Assembly (NCBI GenBank): GCA_902775475.1
Contig: CACYME010000023.1
Coordinates: 1 to 64,000, forward strand
Direction: 5' to 3'
Length of the DNA stretch: 64,000 bases
Source of the DNA: an uncultured Prevotellaceae bacterium
Lineage (GTDB): Bacteria; Bacteroidota; Bacteroidia; Bacteroidales; Bacteroidaceae
The notes under the pieces are model-generated. The model was not told where the DNA came from, searched no databases, and saw nothing but the letters and a program-made list of their open reading frames with translations. Within the stretch, counting starts at the first letter, position 1. Every line of letters starts with the position of its first letter. The position numbers and the translations under genes were made by a program. This document shows positions 45,032 through 53,697 of this stretch, in pieces.

Positions 45032-46810
45032 ATGAAGAAAGATATGATGAATTTCAAGAATATCATGGCAAGAGGCGCGTGCTGCGGCGTGGTCGCAGCC
45101 CTCGCGCTGGCTGCCTGCTCCGACTTCAGCGACTACAACGAGGCACCCGTCGATTCGACACCCTCGGGCAACCAGTCGCTCTGGGAGAACATCTTGCAGA
45201 ACGGGCAGCTGACCAACTTCGCCGAGCTCATCAAGCGCACAGGCTTTGATGCCGAGCTTTCCAGCCCGCGCTCGTTCACCGTCTGGGCGCCTGCCGATGG
45301 CTCGTTCAACATGGCCGACTATCAGGGACTCTCCAATGAGGACCTGCTCTTCAAGTTCGTGAAGAGTCATGTGGCAGAATATAACCACGCTGCCAGCGGC
45401 AATGTGGATGAGCGCATTCATGCTCTCAACGAGAAGTCGTTCAGCTTCTCTGGCAATGGCAGCTATGCCTACGACGGGGTCGGCATCACGCAGTCCAACC
45501 TGCCGAGCAATAACGGTCTGATGCACATACTCAATGGTGTGGCACAGTTCTATCCCAACCTCTATGAGTACATCACTACTGCCTCGGGCATAGACTCGCT
45601 GCAGGCTCACTTCCTGCGCTACGAGCAGACCCGCCTTGACGAGCAGGCCAGCGTCATCGGCCCGATGGTGGATGGTGTACAGACTTACATCGACTCAGTG
45701 ATGGTAACCACCAACTCGCTCACCAATCAGCTCAATGCACGGTTGGCCAATGAGGACAGTTCCTACACCTTCATCCTGCCTACTGACGAGGCCTTCATGA
45801 AGATGTATAATCGTGTGGCTCCGCTCTACAACTTCATCACGACGACGAAGGTGCAGGATGTGGCCAACTATACTTCTGCTACCGACAACTCCAAGACGAA
45901 GACCGTCACCGTCGATGCTGAGTATATGCGTGACTCGCTGACCCGCCGTGCCATCATGAGTAATCTGGTGTTCAGCAATACCGATAAGTATAACAAGTGG
46001 GTAGTGGATAGAGGCCTCTACACCGACACGCTTCGCTCAACGACACGCACCAAGCTCTCCAATCCGCGTGAAATCCTTGAGAAGTATGCTGTGGGTGAAC
46101 CCATAGAGATGAGCAACGGTTATGGCCGACTGGTCGACAGTCTCGCCTACCATCCCTGGGAGACGTTCTGCCCTGAGCTGCGCATCAACCCCGCTGGTTG
46201 GATGGCATCGCTCTTCCCCCCAGCAGCCCAAGGCCGCCTGCAGACGATGCCCGACACGGTTGCTGCCCGCATGTACGGTCCTGATGCCATCAACTATAGC
46301 ACACGCTATCTCTGGATTTCGCCTGGTGGCGACCGCACCAAGCCCGACTTCTACGTCGAGCTGCCAGAGGTCATGTCGACCACCTATAACTTCTATGTGG
46401 TCTTCCTGCCTTCGGCGTGGAGGGAGATTGCCAACGACCCGCGCCCGAACCTGCTGAACTTCCAGCTGAGCTATACGAAGGAAGATGGCAACACCGCCAA
46501 CTATAACTTCAGCAAGGCATGTGCCGACAGCCTGCTCACAGGAGGCCCCCTGCCCAAAGAACCCGCTTCGGTGAGTTCGAACACCGCGTTCACCAACAAC
46601 CCGGAAAAGGCCGACACCGTCTTCATCGGACAGTTCACCTTCCCCGTTAACTACAGCGGTTTGGGCAGCTACTATCCCAGCCTTCACATAACATCACCCA
46701 TCAGTGTTTTCTCCAGTCAGCAGCTCGAAACCTACACTCGTGACGTGCGCATTGCGATGATTCTCATGCGCCCTGTAGAGCTGGACGAATATCTTGCTAA
46801 AAACAAATGA
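45032..46810 (+). CDS. FAS1-domain surface lipoprotein (third)
   Basis: 592 residues. The lipoprotein signal ends ALALAAC (Cys about 29). Two fasciclin-like modules have cores FTVWAPADGSFNMADY (near 82) and YTFILPTDEAFMKMYN (near 245). A C-terminal beta-rich domain (about 380-592) includes YNFYVVFLPSAW. It resembles the preceding gene in layout (two FAS1 modules plus a C-terminal sandwich), so the two probably arose by duplication. Its TGA overlaps the ATG of the second SusC gene (ATGA), giving translational coupling. Confidence 0.87.
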   Translation: MKKDMMNFKNIMARGACCGVVAALALAACSDFSDYNEAPVDSTPSGNQSLWENILQNGQLTNFAELIKRTGFDAELSSPRSFTVWAPADGSFNMADYQGLSNEDLLFKFVKSHVAEYNHAASGNVDERIHALNEKSFSFSGNGSYAYDGVGITQSNLPSNNGLMHILNGVAQFYPNLYEYITTASGIDSLQAHFLRYEQTRLDEQASVIGPMVDGVQTYIDSVMVTTNSLTNQLNARLANEDSSYTFILPTDEAFMKMYNRVAPLYNFITTTKVQDVANYTSATDNSKTKTVTVDAEYMRDSLTRRAIMSNLVFSNTDKYNKWVVDRGLYTDTLRSTTRTKLSNPREILEKYAVGEPIEMSNGYGRLVDSLAYHPWETFCPELRINPAGWMASLFPPAAQGRLQTMPDTVAARMYGPDAINYSTRYLWISPGGDRTKPDFYVELPEVMSTTYNFYVVFLPSAWREIANDPRPNLLNFQLSYTKEDGNTANYNFSKACADSLLTGGPLPKEPASVSSNTAFTNNPEKADTVFIGQFTFPVNYSGLGSYYPSLHITSPISVFSSQQLETYTRDVRIAMILMRPVELDEYLAKNK

Positions 46811-49800
46811 AGATGAAGAGCACCATATTTAACCCCTGGCAGACAGTGAGTCGCAGACTGCTGTTCTGCACCCTGGCATTCGCCCTTGGCACCATGCCCA
46901 TGATGGCACAGAGCGAGGACGAAGAGGAAGAAGAGGAAGTGGAGGCCATCAAGCAGCCAGTGCGTAAAGCCGTCAAGGACAAGTATCCTACGGTGACCAT
47001 CCACGGCGTGGTGACCGACCAGGCCACGAAGCAACCCCTTGCAGGTATTCAGCTGCAGGCGCTGGGCCACATCCGCTACACGGCCATGACCGAGGAGGAC
47101 GGCACCTTTGCCATCCGCGTTCCCGAGTTCACCACTGCACTCTATGTGCATGCTCCAGAGTATCTGTCGCAGCAGGTGCCCATCGTGGCTGGCGATTCCA
47201 CGCAGCAGCTCTCCATCCTCATGCTGCGCGAGAAGTTCCTTCCCATGTACACCACTGGCACCGACTATACGGCGAAGAGCACGGCCGGGATCAGCCGCTT
47301 CGGCGTAACGGCCGATAACGAGATTGCCGGCAGGCTGGGTGGCGACGTCCACGCCATTGCCCGTTCGGCAGCCCTCGACGGTGGTGCCGCCATGTTCATC
47401 CGTGGTCTGAGCAGTTTGAACAGCGATGCACAGCCGCTGGTCGTCGTCGATGGCATTGAGCTCGACATGCAGCGCGACCGCTATTCGCTGCACGACGGTC
47501 AGAACATGAACATGCTGGCAAACATCGCTCCCGACGACATCGAGAAGGTCACCGTGCTGAAGAATGCCACAGCCCTCTACGGTTCGCGTGGTGCCAACGG
47601 CGTCATCCTTATTGACACCAAGCGTGGCCACTCCATGGCTACCCGCATCGATGCCAATGTGTCGGGCGGCGTGACGCTGGCTCCCAAGCTGCCCACGATG
47701 ATGAACGCTGCCCAGTACAGGGCTTACGCCACCGAATTGCTGGGCACCATCGACGGCATCATGGAGAAGAACATCGACTTCCGTTTCCTCAATGACAATC
47801 CCAACGGCTACTACTACCACATGTATCACAACGACACCGACTGGAGTGACGAGGTCTACCACACTGCTGTCACCCAGAACTACAGCATCAACGTGCAGGG
47901 TGGTGACGATGTGGGTATGTACAACCTCTCGGTGGGCTATGTCGATGCACAGTATGCAGCCAAGAACAACTCGTTCAACCGCATGAACGTGCGCTTCAAC
48001 ACCGACATCTCCATCCTGTGGAACCTGAAGACGAAGTTCGACATCTCTATTGCCCGCACCAGCAACGACGTGCTCGACAATGGCATGCCCCAGGACTTCA
48101 CTACTGGCACTGTGGTGTCGCCCACGGCACTGGCACTCATCAAGTCGCCGCTGGTGGCTCCCTATCAGTACAACCAGTTGCTTAACGGTGGCAAGGGAGG
48201 CTTCTCCTCGCTGCTCTCGGGCTACGACGACCTGTTCTCGCAGCTGGGCAACTCCTATTCGCTGGCCAACCCGCTGTCGATTCTTGAGAATGGCAAGGGC
48301 GACAACAAGAACAAGGCCGAGAATACCTATTTCAATGTGCGTGTAGAACCCGTATGGACGATTAATGACGACCTGAAGCTGACGGCCATGCTCTGCTATA
48401 GCCTCGACCGCAACTCGCAGCGCTATTTCCGCCCCTATACGGGTGTGCCTTCGTTCAACATTCCTGGAGTGGGTCGTGTCTATGCCAAGACGCAGTCGCT
48501 CTTTGCCAAGGAGAACAACTTCGTGGGCAAGCTGCAGCTCGACTGGCACCATCAGTATGGTCGCCACGGCCTGGCCGCCTTTGCCGGTGCCCACTATAGT
48601 ATCTTCTCCTTCGACAGCAACGACGTGGGCGTGCAGGCCACCGGTGAGACCAGCGACAAGAACCCCTCGCTGGGTTGGGCTGGATTCCGCACCATCCTCG
48701 GTGCCAACGACGAGTGGAAGCAGATACAGTGGTACGGCAATGTGGACTACAACTACATGAACCGCTACTTCGCCACTCTGTCGCTGCTTGGCGAGGCCAA
48801 CAGCCGCTTCGGTGAGAATGCCGACGGCGCCCTGGGGCTCTTCGGTGTGCAGTGGGCTCTCTTCCCCAGCCTCCAGCTGGGATGGGTGCTCACCAACGAG
48901 AGCTGGTTCCCCAAGAATATTGGCATCAACTACCTGCGCCTGAACACCGGCTTCGACATCAGCGGCAACGACGGCATCTCCAACTATGCTGCCCGCACCA
49001 GCTACACCACCGTGCGCTACAATCTCATGGCCGTCGGTACGCAGCTCACCAATGTGGGTAACGACAAGATTAAGTGGGAGTCGACCAAGAAGCTGAACAT
49101 TGGTTTGCAGAGCTATCTGCTCAACAACCGTCTGGGCGTGAAGTTCGACTACTTCCTCCACAAGACCGTCGACCTGCTCACGCTGAAGGCCTTCTCGAAC
49201 CCCATCGGCGGTATCAACCGCTATTGGAGCAACGGTGGCTCGCTGGAGAACCAGGGCTTCGAGGCTACCATCACCATGAAGCCCATCGTCACGAAGAACT
49301 GGAACGTGGAACTCGGTGCCAGCGTCGGCCACTATAAGAATAAGGTCACGAAACTCCCCGACGGCAGCTACACCACATCGGTCTATGGCGACAACAACAT
49401 CCTCACCTCCGAGGGTAATCCCGTGGCCCTGTTCTACGGCTATCAGACGGCAGGCGTCTTCAGTTCCGATGCCGAGGCTGCTTCGGCAGGAAAGGGCACC
49501 TATCTCTACACTGAGGACAACGCTGGTAACCCCCACAACTTCGTGGCTGGCGACGTGCACTTCCTCGACCTCAACGGCGACGGCCTCATCAGCGATGCCG
49601 ACAAGACCGTCATCGGCGACCCGAACCCCGACATCTACGGAAACATCTTCGCCAATGTCAGCTGGAAGAACCTGACGCTGGCCGTCGGCTTCAACTATTC
49701 GCTGGGCAACGACGTGTACAACTATCAGCGCTCGGTGCTCAATGCTGGCTCGAACTTCTACAACCAGCAGGTGGCCGAGGTGGGCCGCTGGCACTACGAG

Positions 49801-50121
49801 AACCAGCAGGCAACGCTGCCTCGTGTTGCTTATGGCGACCCCACCGGCAACAACCGCTTCAGCGACCGCTGGATTGAGGATGGCAGCTATCTCCGCCTGA
49901 AGACTGTCAACCTGAGCTACCGCGTGCCCATTCCCGGCTCATGGGACTGGCTCCAGGGACTCACCATCTGGGCTGAGGCTCAGAACCTGCTCACCTTCTC
50001 GAAGTATCTGGGCAGCGATCCCGAGTTCTCCATTGGCAACGGTGTGTTCTATCAGGGCATCGACACGGGTAGCCTGGCTCAGGGTCGCTCGTTCACTGCC
50101 GGACTGAAGATTAACCTGTAA
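46807..50121 (+). CDS. SusC/RagA-family TonB-dependent transporter (second pair)
   Basis: 1,104 residues. The signal peptide ends PMMAQ near residue 36, followed by an unusual acidic run (SEDEEEEEEVEAIKQP). Next comes the carboxypeptidase-like domain (VTIHGVVTDQATKQPLAGIQ), then a plug with MFIRGLSSLNSDAQPLVVVDG and LKNATALYGSRGANGVILI. The barrel ends FTAGLKINL. It is clearly paired with the SusD gene 33 bp downstream. It is only distantly similar to the first SusC here by eye, so the two pairs are not a recent duplication. Confidence 0.95.
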   Translation: MKMKSTIFNPWQTVSRRLLFCTLAFALGTMPMMAQSEDEEEEEEVEAIKQPVRKAVKDKYPTVTIHGVVTDQATKQPLAGIQLQALGHIRYTAMTEEDGTFAIRVPEFTTALYVHAPEYLSQQVPIVAGDSTQQLSILMLREKFLPMYTTGTDYTAKSTAGISRFGVTADNEIAGRLGGDVHAIARSAALDGGAAMFIRGLSSLNSDAQPLVVVDGIELDMQRDRYSLHDGQNMNMLANIAPDDIEKVTVLKNATALYGSRGANGVILIDTKRGHSMATRIDANVSGGVTLAPKLPTMMNAAQYRAYATELLGTIDGIMEKNIDFRFLNDNPNGYYYHMYHNDTDWSDEVYHTAVTQNYSINVQGGDDVGMYNLSVGYVDAQYAAKNNSFNRMNVRFNTDISILWNLKTKFDISIARTSNDVLDNGMPQDFTTGTVVSPTALALIKSPLVAPYQYNQLLNGGKGGFSSLLSGYDDLFSQLGNSYSLANPLSILENGKGDNKNKAENTYFNVRVEPVWTINDDLKLTAMLCYSLDRNSQRYFRPYTGVPSFNIPGVGRVYAKTQSLFAKENNFVGKLQLDWHHQYGRHGLAAFAGAHYSIFSFDSNDVGVQATGETSDKNPSLGWAGFRTILGANDEWKQIQWYGNVDYNYMNRYFATLSLLGEANSRFGENADGALGLFGVQWALFPSLQLGWVLTNESWFPKNIGINYLRLNTGFDISGNDGISNYAARTSYTTVRYNLMAVGTQLTNVGNDKIKWESTKKLNIGLQSYLLNNRLGVKFDYFLHKTVDLLTLKAFSNPIGGINRYWSNGGSLENQGFEATITMKPIVTKNWNVELGASVGHYKNKVTKLPDGSYTTSVYGDNNILTSEGNPVALFYGYQTAGVFSSDAEAASAGKGTYLYTEDNAGNPHNFVAGDVHFLDLNGDGLISDADKTVIGDPNPDIYGNIFANVSWKNLTLAVGFNYSLGNDVYNYQRSVLNAGSNFYNQQVAEVGRWHYENQQATLPRVAYGDPTGNNRFSDRWIEDGSYLRLKTVNLSYRVPIPGSWDWLQGLTIWAEAQNLLTFSKYLGSDPEFSIGNGVFYQGIDTGSLAQGRSFTAGLKINL

Positions 50122-50152
50122 TAATTAGTAATTAGAAATTAGTAATTCATAA
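50121..50152. repeat. ATTAGTA heptamer tract before the second SusD gene
   Basis: TAATTAGTAATTAGAAATTA and onward: about four 7-nt units, overlapping the end of the SusC stop codon and ending 2 bp before the SusD ATG. Confidence 0.8.
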
Positions 50153-50154
50153 TT

Positions 50155-52119
50155 ATGATTACCAAAATAAGCAGAAGACAGCTGATAGGTTTAGCATTTA
50201 TCATTTGTCATTTATCATTTAGCGTTGCCCTCACCTCCTGTTCCGACATGCTCGAGAGCGAGAGCTCGCGCCAGAACATAGATCCCACCATTGGCGACAA
50301 GACCGACTCGGTGTTCTATGCCTTCGGTATCCTGCAGGCCGTGCAGCAGCTGGCCGACCAGTATGTGCTGCAGGGCGAGATGCGCGGTGACCTGGTGAAG
50401 ACCACCTTCTACACCGACAACAACCTGCGCCAGCTGGCCAACTTCTCGGCAACCACCGAGAACAAGTACGACTCGGCCTACGTCTACTACCGCGTCATCA
50501 ACAACTGCAACTACTACATCGCCCATTGCGACACCAACCTCTACAACGGCTCTACCAATGTCATCATCGACAAGTACATTGCCGCCAAGGCCATCCGTGC
50601 ATGGGCCTATCTGCAGCTGGGGCGCAACTACGAGAAAGTGCCTTTCTTCACCGAACCGCTCACGCAGATTTCGCAGATCGACCGTGGCTATCCCGAGCTG
50701 ACGCTGGCGCAGATGGTGGCCGAGCTGGCACCCGACCTGGAGCAGTACACCCGCACGAAGGTGCCTACGCTGGGCGAGCCCAACACCCTCTATTCCATTG
50801 GCTCGCCCAACTGGGAAAACGCTACCAAGGCGTTTAGTCCTGCTCGCTGCTTCATACCGGTTGACGTGGTGCTGGGCGACATGTATTTAGAGACGGAGAA
50901 CTTCGATGCCGCTGCCCGTCACTACGTGACCTACTTCACCGATGTCGTCATGGGCAGTCGTGGCAGCTTCTACATTGCCGAAATGACATCGAAGCGCATC
51001 AGCAACTCTGACCGCCCTGGCGGTGGCATGGGTTTTGGTGGCGACCAGGACGACGACTTGCCCGACCGCTCGCTCATCAGCGCCATGGTGAATGGCAGCA
51101 GCTGGGCTGGAGAACTCTTCAGCCGTATTCCCATTAACGACATCGTGACTTATGTTCCCATGGCCGTGACGGCACAGAACGGCCCTGTCACCAATCTGCC
51201 CCTCACCTTCGGCTTCGACTATTATGCCACGCCGGAGGAGAATGTGCGTGGCGGAGCACCCTACGTTGACCAGGTGCAGCTGCTGCCCTCTGACGCATAT
51301 AACCTGCTGTCCGACTCTACCGAGTACTACTACTACACCCGCTATGCCAACCAGATGGACCTCTACGACAGCGTGAGCATCGCCAAGGCTGGCGACATGC
51401 GCCTGCGCAATGTCATGCACCAGGAGCTGGAGGAAGACTCCACCGTGCAGTGGGTCACCAAGTACAACTACGCCAACATCCTGCTCTATCGTAACAGTGT
51501 CATCTGGCTCCGCCTGGCCGAGGCCTTCAACCGCCTGGGCATGCCCGACGCTGCCTTCGCCATCCTGAAGGACGGCATCAGCGACAACGCCTTGGCTATC
51601 TTTGCCGATGGCACCTATCAGATGGACTATCTGACCGACGAGACACGCACGAAGTTGCAGACCGTCTATCCGTTGCTGTCGCTCGAAAACATCGCCAACT
51701 TCCCCGCAGAGAACATGTGTGGCATCCACTGCCACGGAGCAGGAAAGGCTGCCAGCGACTATCCTGGCGGTGCTGGCATCGGTGGCAGTACTTACCACAC
51801 CGGAAAGTCGCCCTATCAGCTGGGTCGCATGGCTGGCAAGAAGATGCAGGAACTGTCTGATGTCTACGGCATTGCCGTCGGCACCACCAAGCAGGACACC
51901 ATCAACGCCATCGAGGACCTCATCTGCGACGAGCTGGCACTGGAGAGCGCCTTCGAGGGCAACCGCTTCTACGACCTCTGTCGTCTGGCACGCCACAAGA
52001 ACGCCAGCGGACTCTATGGGGCCAACTTCGGTAGCCTCTGGCTGGCCCGCAAGCTGGCTTACAAGAATCCTGTGAAAGACCTCACCGACCCGAAGAACTG
52101 GTATCTACCTTTTAAGTGA
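50155..52119 (+). CDS. SusD/RagB-family lipoprotein (second pair)
   Basis: 654 residues, somewhat longer than usual. The lipoprotein signal is MITKISRRQLIGLAFIICHL then SFSVALTSC. Its hydrophobic core FIICHLSFS is encoded by four heptamers (ATTTATC type, 50197-50224), so a repeat supplies the signal peptide. SusD marks are YIAAKAIRAWAYLQLGRNYEKVPFF and ICDELALESAFEGNRFYDLCRL. A Gly-rich loop (RPGGGMGFGGDQDDDL) near residue 290 and GAGKAASDYPGGAGIGGSTY near 535 are unusual. The stop codon lies inside an AGTGAAG repeat. It is the last gene of the FAS1-SusCD operon. Confidence 0.94.
   Translation: MITKISRRQLIGLAFIICHLSFSVALTSCSDMLESESSRQNIDPTIGDKTDSVFYAFGILQAVQQLADQYVLQGEMRGDLVKTTFYTDNNLRQLANFSATTENKYDSAYVYYRVINNCNYYIAHCDTNLYNGSTNVIIDKYIAAKAIRAWAYLQLGRNYEKVPFFTEPLTQISQIDRGYPELTLAQMVAELAPDLEQYTRTKVPTLGEPNTLYSIGSPNWENATKAFSPARCFIPVDVVLGDMYLETENFDAAARHYVTYFTDVVMGSRGSFYIAEMTSKRISNSDRPGGGMGFGGDQDDDLPDRSLISAMVNGSSWAGELFSRIPINDIVTYVPMAVTAQNGPVTNLPLTFGFDYYATPEENVRGGAPYVDQVQLLPSDAYNLLSDSTEYYYYTRYANQMDLYDSVSIAKAGDMRLRNVMHQELEEDSTVQWVTKYNYANILLYRNSVIWLRLAEAFNRLGMPDAAFAILKDGISDNALAIFADGTYQMDYLTDETRTKLQTVYPLLSLENIANFPAENMCGIHCHGAGKAASDYPGGAGIGGSTYHTGKSPYQLGRMAGKKMQELSDVYGIAVGTTKQDTINAIEDLICDELALESAFEGNRFYDLCRLARHKNASGLYGANFGSLWLARKLAYKNPVKDLTDPKNWYLPFK
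50197..50224. repeat. ATTTATC heptamers encoding a signal-peptide core
   Basis: ATTTATC ATTTGTC ATTTATC ATTTAGC: four 7-nt units within the SusD coding sequence, translated FIICHLSFS. Confidence 0.85.
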
Positions 52120-52221
52120 AGAGTGAAAAGTGAAGAGTGAAGAATTTGCTTCCGCCATCTCCCCTTGCGGGTAGGAATAAGACTTCGGAAGGTAATTCTT
52201 CACTCTTCACTTTTCGCTTTT
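52114..52221. repeat. Inverted AGTGAAG / CTTCACT heptamer tracts
   Basis: Left tract 52114-52146 (AGTGAAGAGTGAAAAGTGAAG and onward) and right tract 52194-52221 (CTTCACTCTTCACTTTT) pair around a ~47-nt G/C-rich centre. The left tract supplies the SusD stop. It could terminate the long operon, although the T-run is short. Confidence 0.8.
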
Positions 52222-52236
52222 CTCTGTCTCATTATT

Positions 52237-52818
52237 ATGCCTATTGAACGCCATCCCCTTCAGCCATTCCTGCCAGCGAATGCCCGCTTGCTGATGCTGG
52301 GCAGCTTTCCGCCGTCGCGCAAGCGCTGGTGCATGGACTTTTTCTATCCCAACTTCACGAACGACATGTGGCGCATCTTCGGACTCGTATGGTTTGCCGA
52401 CCGTGATCACTTTGTCGACCTTCAGGCCAAGCGCTTCCGCAAGGAGCTTATCGTTAGCTTCCTGCAAGAGAAGGGCATCGCCCTTTATGATACCGCCTGC
52501 GCTGTCATCCGCACGAAGAACACCGCCAGCGACAAGGACCTGCAGGTGGTGGAGCAGACCGACCTCGATGCCCTGCTGCACCAGCTGCCCCAGTGCACCG
52601 CCATCGTCACCACGGGACAGAAGGCCACTGACCTGCTCTGTGAGCATTTCACCATCAGTCAACAACCATCCGTGGGTGGGTTCGTCGCCTTCAAGTGGAA
52701 AGACCGCCCCATGCGCCTCTACCGTATGCCCAGCAGCTCGCGGGCCTATCCTCTGCCGCTCGAGGCGAAAGCCGCTCAGTATGCACGCCTGAAAGAGTGC
52801 TTGGAGTTTAGTGCTTAG
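52237..52818 (+). CDS. Uracil-DNA glycosylase-fold protein
   Basis: 193 residues, cytoplasmic. LLMLGSFPPSRKRWCMDFFY has the UDG-superfamily water-activating loop pattern (G-S/T-x-P-S). ALYDTACAVIRTKNTASDKDL is the middle, IVTTGQKATDLLC the third conserved strand, and RMPSSSRAY the C-terminal DNA-binding loop. This matches the Bacteroidetes uracil-DNA glycosylase family related to Mug/TDG that removes uracil or other damaged bases; exact specificity is unknown. I start at 52237 (MPIERHP) because the upstream part of the frame is repeat sequence. Its last residues (LEFSA) and stop codon come from the following repeat. Confidence 0.82.
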   Translation: MPIERHPLQPFLPANARLLMLGSFPPSRKRWCMDFFYPNFTNDMWRIFGLVWFADRDHFVDLQAKRFRKELIVSFLQEKGIALYDTACAVIRTKNTASDKDLQVVEQTDLDALLHQLPQCTAIVTTGQKATDLLCEHFTISQQPSVGGFVAFKWKDRPMRLYRMPSSSRAYPLPLEAKAAQYARLKECLEFSA

Positions 52819-53003
52819 CGTTGAGCGTTGAGCGTTTAGTGTTTAGTGTTGAGAGACTTTAGTCCATAAGGCAGAAAAGCTAAATCCGCTCATCTCTCAA
52901 TACTCAAAACTAAAGTCTCTCAACCCTTAACTCTCAACCCTCAACTCTCAACCCTCAACAAAAACTAAAGTCTCTCAACACTTAACACTCATCACTTAAC
53001 TCT
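52806..53003. repeat. Long GTTGAGAGACTTTAG inverted repeat with flanking heptamers
   Basis: It fills the whole 187-bp gap and enters the end of the UDG-like gene. TTTAGTG/TTGAGCG units lead to GTTGAGAGACTTTAG (52848-52862). About 47 nt later comes its complement CTAAAGTCTCTCAAC (52910-52924), then CTCAACC units, then the complement again (52965-52979). It ends 2 bp before the next ATG. The same arms occur inside purL. Confidence 0.88.
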
Positions 53004-53005
53004 CA

Positions 53006-53656
53006 ATGCGTAGTTTCCTCCAAGACCTCATCAGCCAAGGCGAGCATCAGCAGCAGGACTTCAAGTACCGCGTGCAGGATGCCGTGAAGCTGGCCCGTTC
53101 TGTGTCGGCCTTTGCCAATACCGATGGCGGTCGCCTGCTCATCGGCGTGCGCGACGATGGCTACTTGGCCGGTGTCCGCTCTGAAGAGGAAATCTACATG
53201 ATGCACCAGGCCGCCTATCGTTATTGCCGCCCCGAGGCCAGCATCAAGTTCGATACCTACCACGTGGCTGCACAGCCGCCGGGCCGCGGCCTGCGCACCA
53301 TTGTCATCGCCACCGTGCCGCGCTCTGAGCAGCGCCCCGTCTGTGCCATCGATGACGAAGGCCAGCGCCGAGCCTACATCCGCGTTGCCGACGAGAACAT
53401 CGTCGCCTCGCCCGTTCACCTGCGCCTCTGGCGCGATGAGCAGTCGCCACGCGGTGCCGCCTTTTCCTATGGCTCCGACGAGCAGCACCTCATGGCCGCC
53501 ATGCCCGAGGGGCAGTGGTTCACGCTCAACCAAATCGTCCGTCGCTCCCGCCTTCCCCGTCCCAAGTGCATCGTGCTCCTTGCCCGCTTCATCCGCTATG
53601 GCCTCGCCGTCTGGTGCCTTCAGGACCACCAGTTTGTCTTTGCCCAGCAGGGATAG
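53006..53656 (+). CDS. AlbA_2 (Schlafen-like) domain protein
   Basis: 216 residues, cytoplasmic. Residues ~10-130 form the AlbA_2 / divergent-AAA-4 domain (QQQDFKYRVQDAVKLARSVS, AFANTDGGRLLIGVRDDG), a nucleic-acid-binding fold common in putative transcriptional regulators and some defence proteins. A C-terminal winged-helix-like part (QWFTLNQIVRRSRLPRPKCIVLL) may bind DNA. It is shorter than typical AlbA_2-ATPase regulators. There is no operon partner; it lies between a repeat block and a convergent chromate-transporter gene. Confidence 0.82.
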   Translation: MRSFLQDLISQGEHQQQDFKYRVQDAVKLARSVSAFANTDGGRLLIGVRDDGYLAGVRSEEEIYMMHQAAYRYCRPEASIKFDTYHVAAQPPGRGLRTIVIATVPRSEQRPVCAIDDEGQRRAYIRVADENIVASPVHLRLWRDEQSPRGAAFSYGSDEQHLMAAMPEGQWFTLNQIVRRSRLPRPKCIVLLARFIRYGLAVWCLQDHQFVFAQQG

Positions 53657-53697
53657 CGGACAGTATTCAAAGCATTTGTAGTGGGCAAGGGTAGGGG

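Noticed and set aside
46732-49794. 1,020-codon open frame antisense to the second SusC gene
   Set aside because: The SusC protein is unmistakable. The antisense frame has no known motif and the same Val/Gly/His-rich shadow composition.
37661-52119. SusC/SusD genes as the starch system partners of susA, susB and malQ
   Set aside because: They are in a separate FAS1 operon with their own promoter, and nothing in it is starch-specific. Assigning maltodextrin as cargo would be unsupported.
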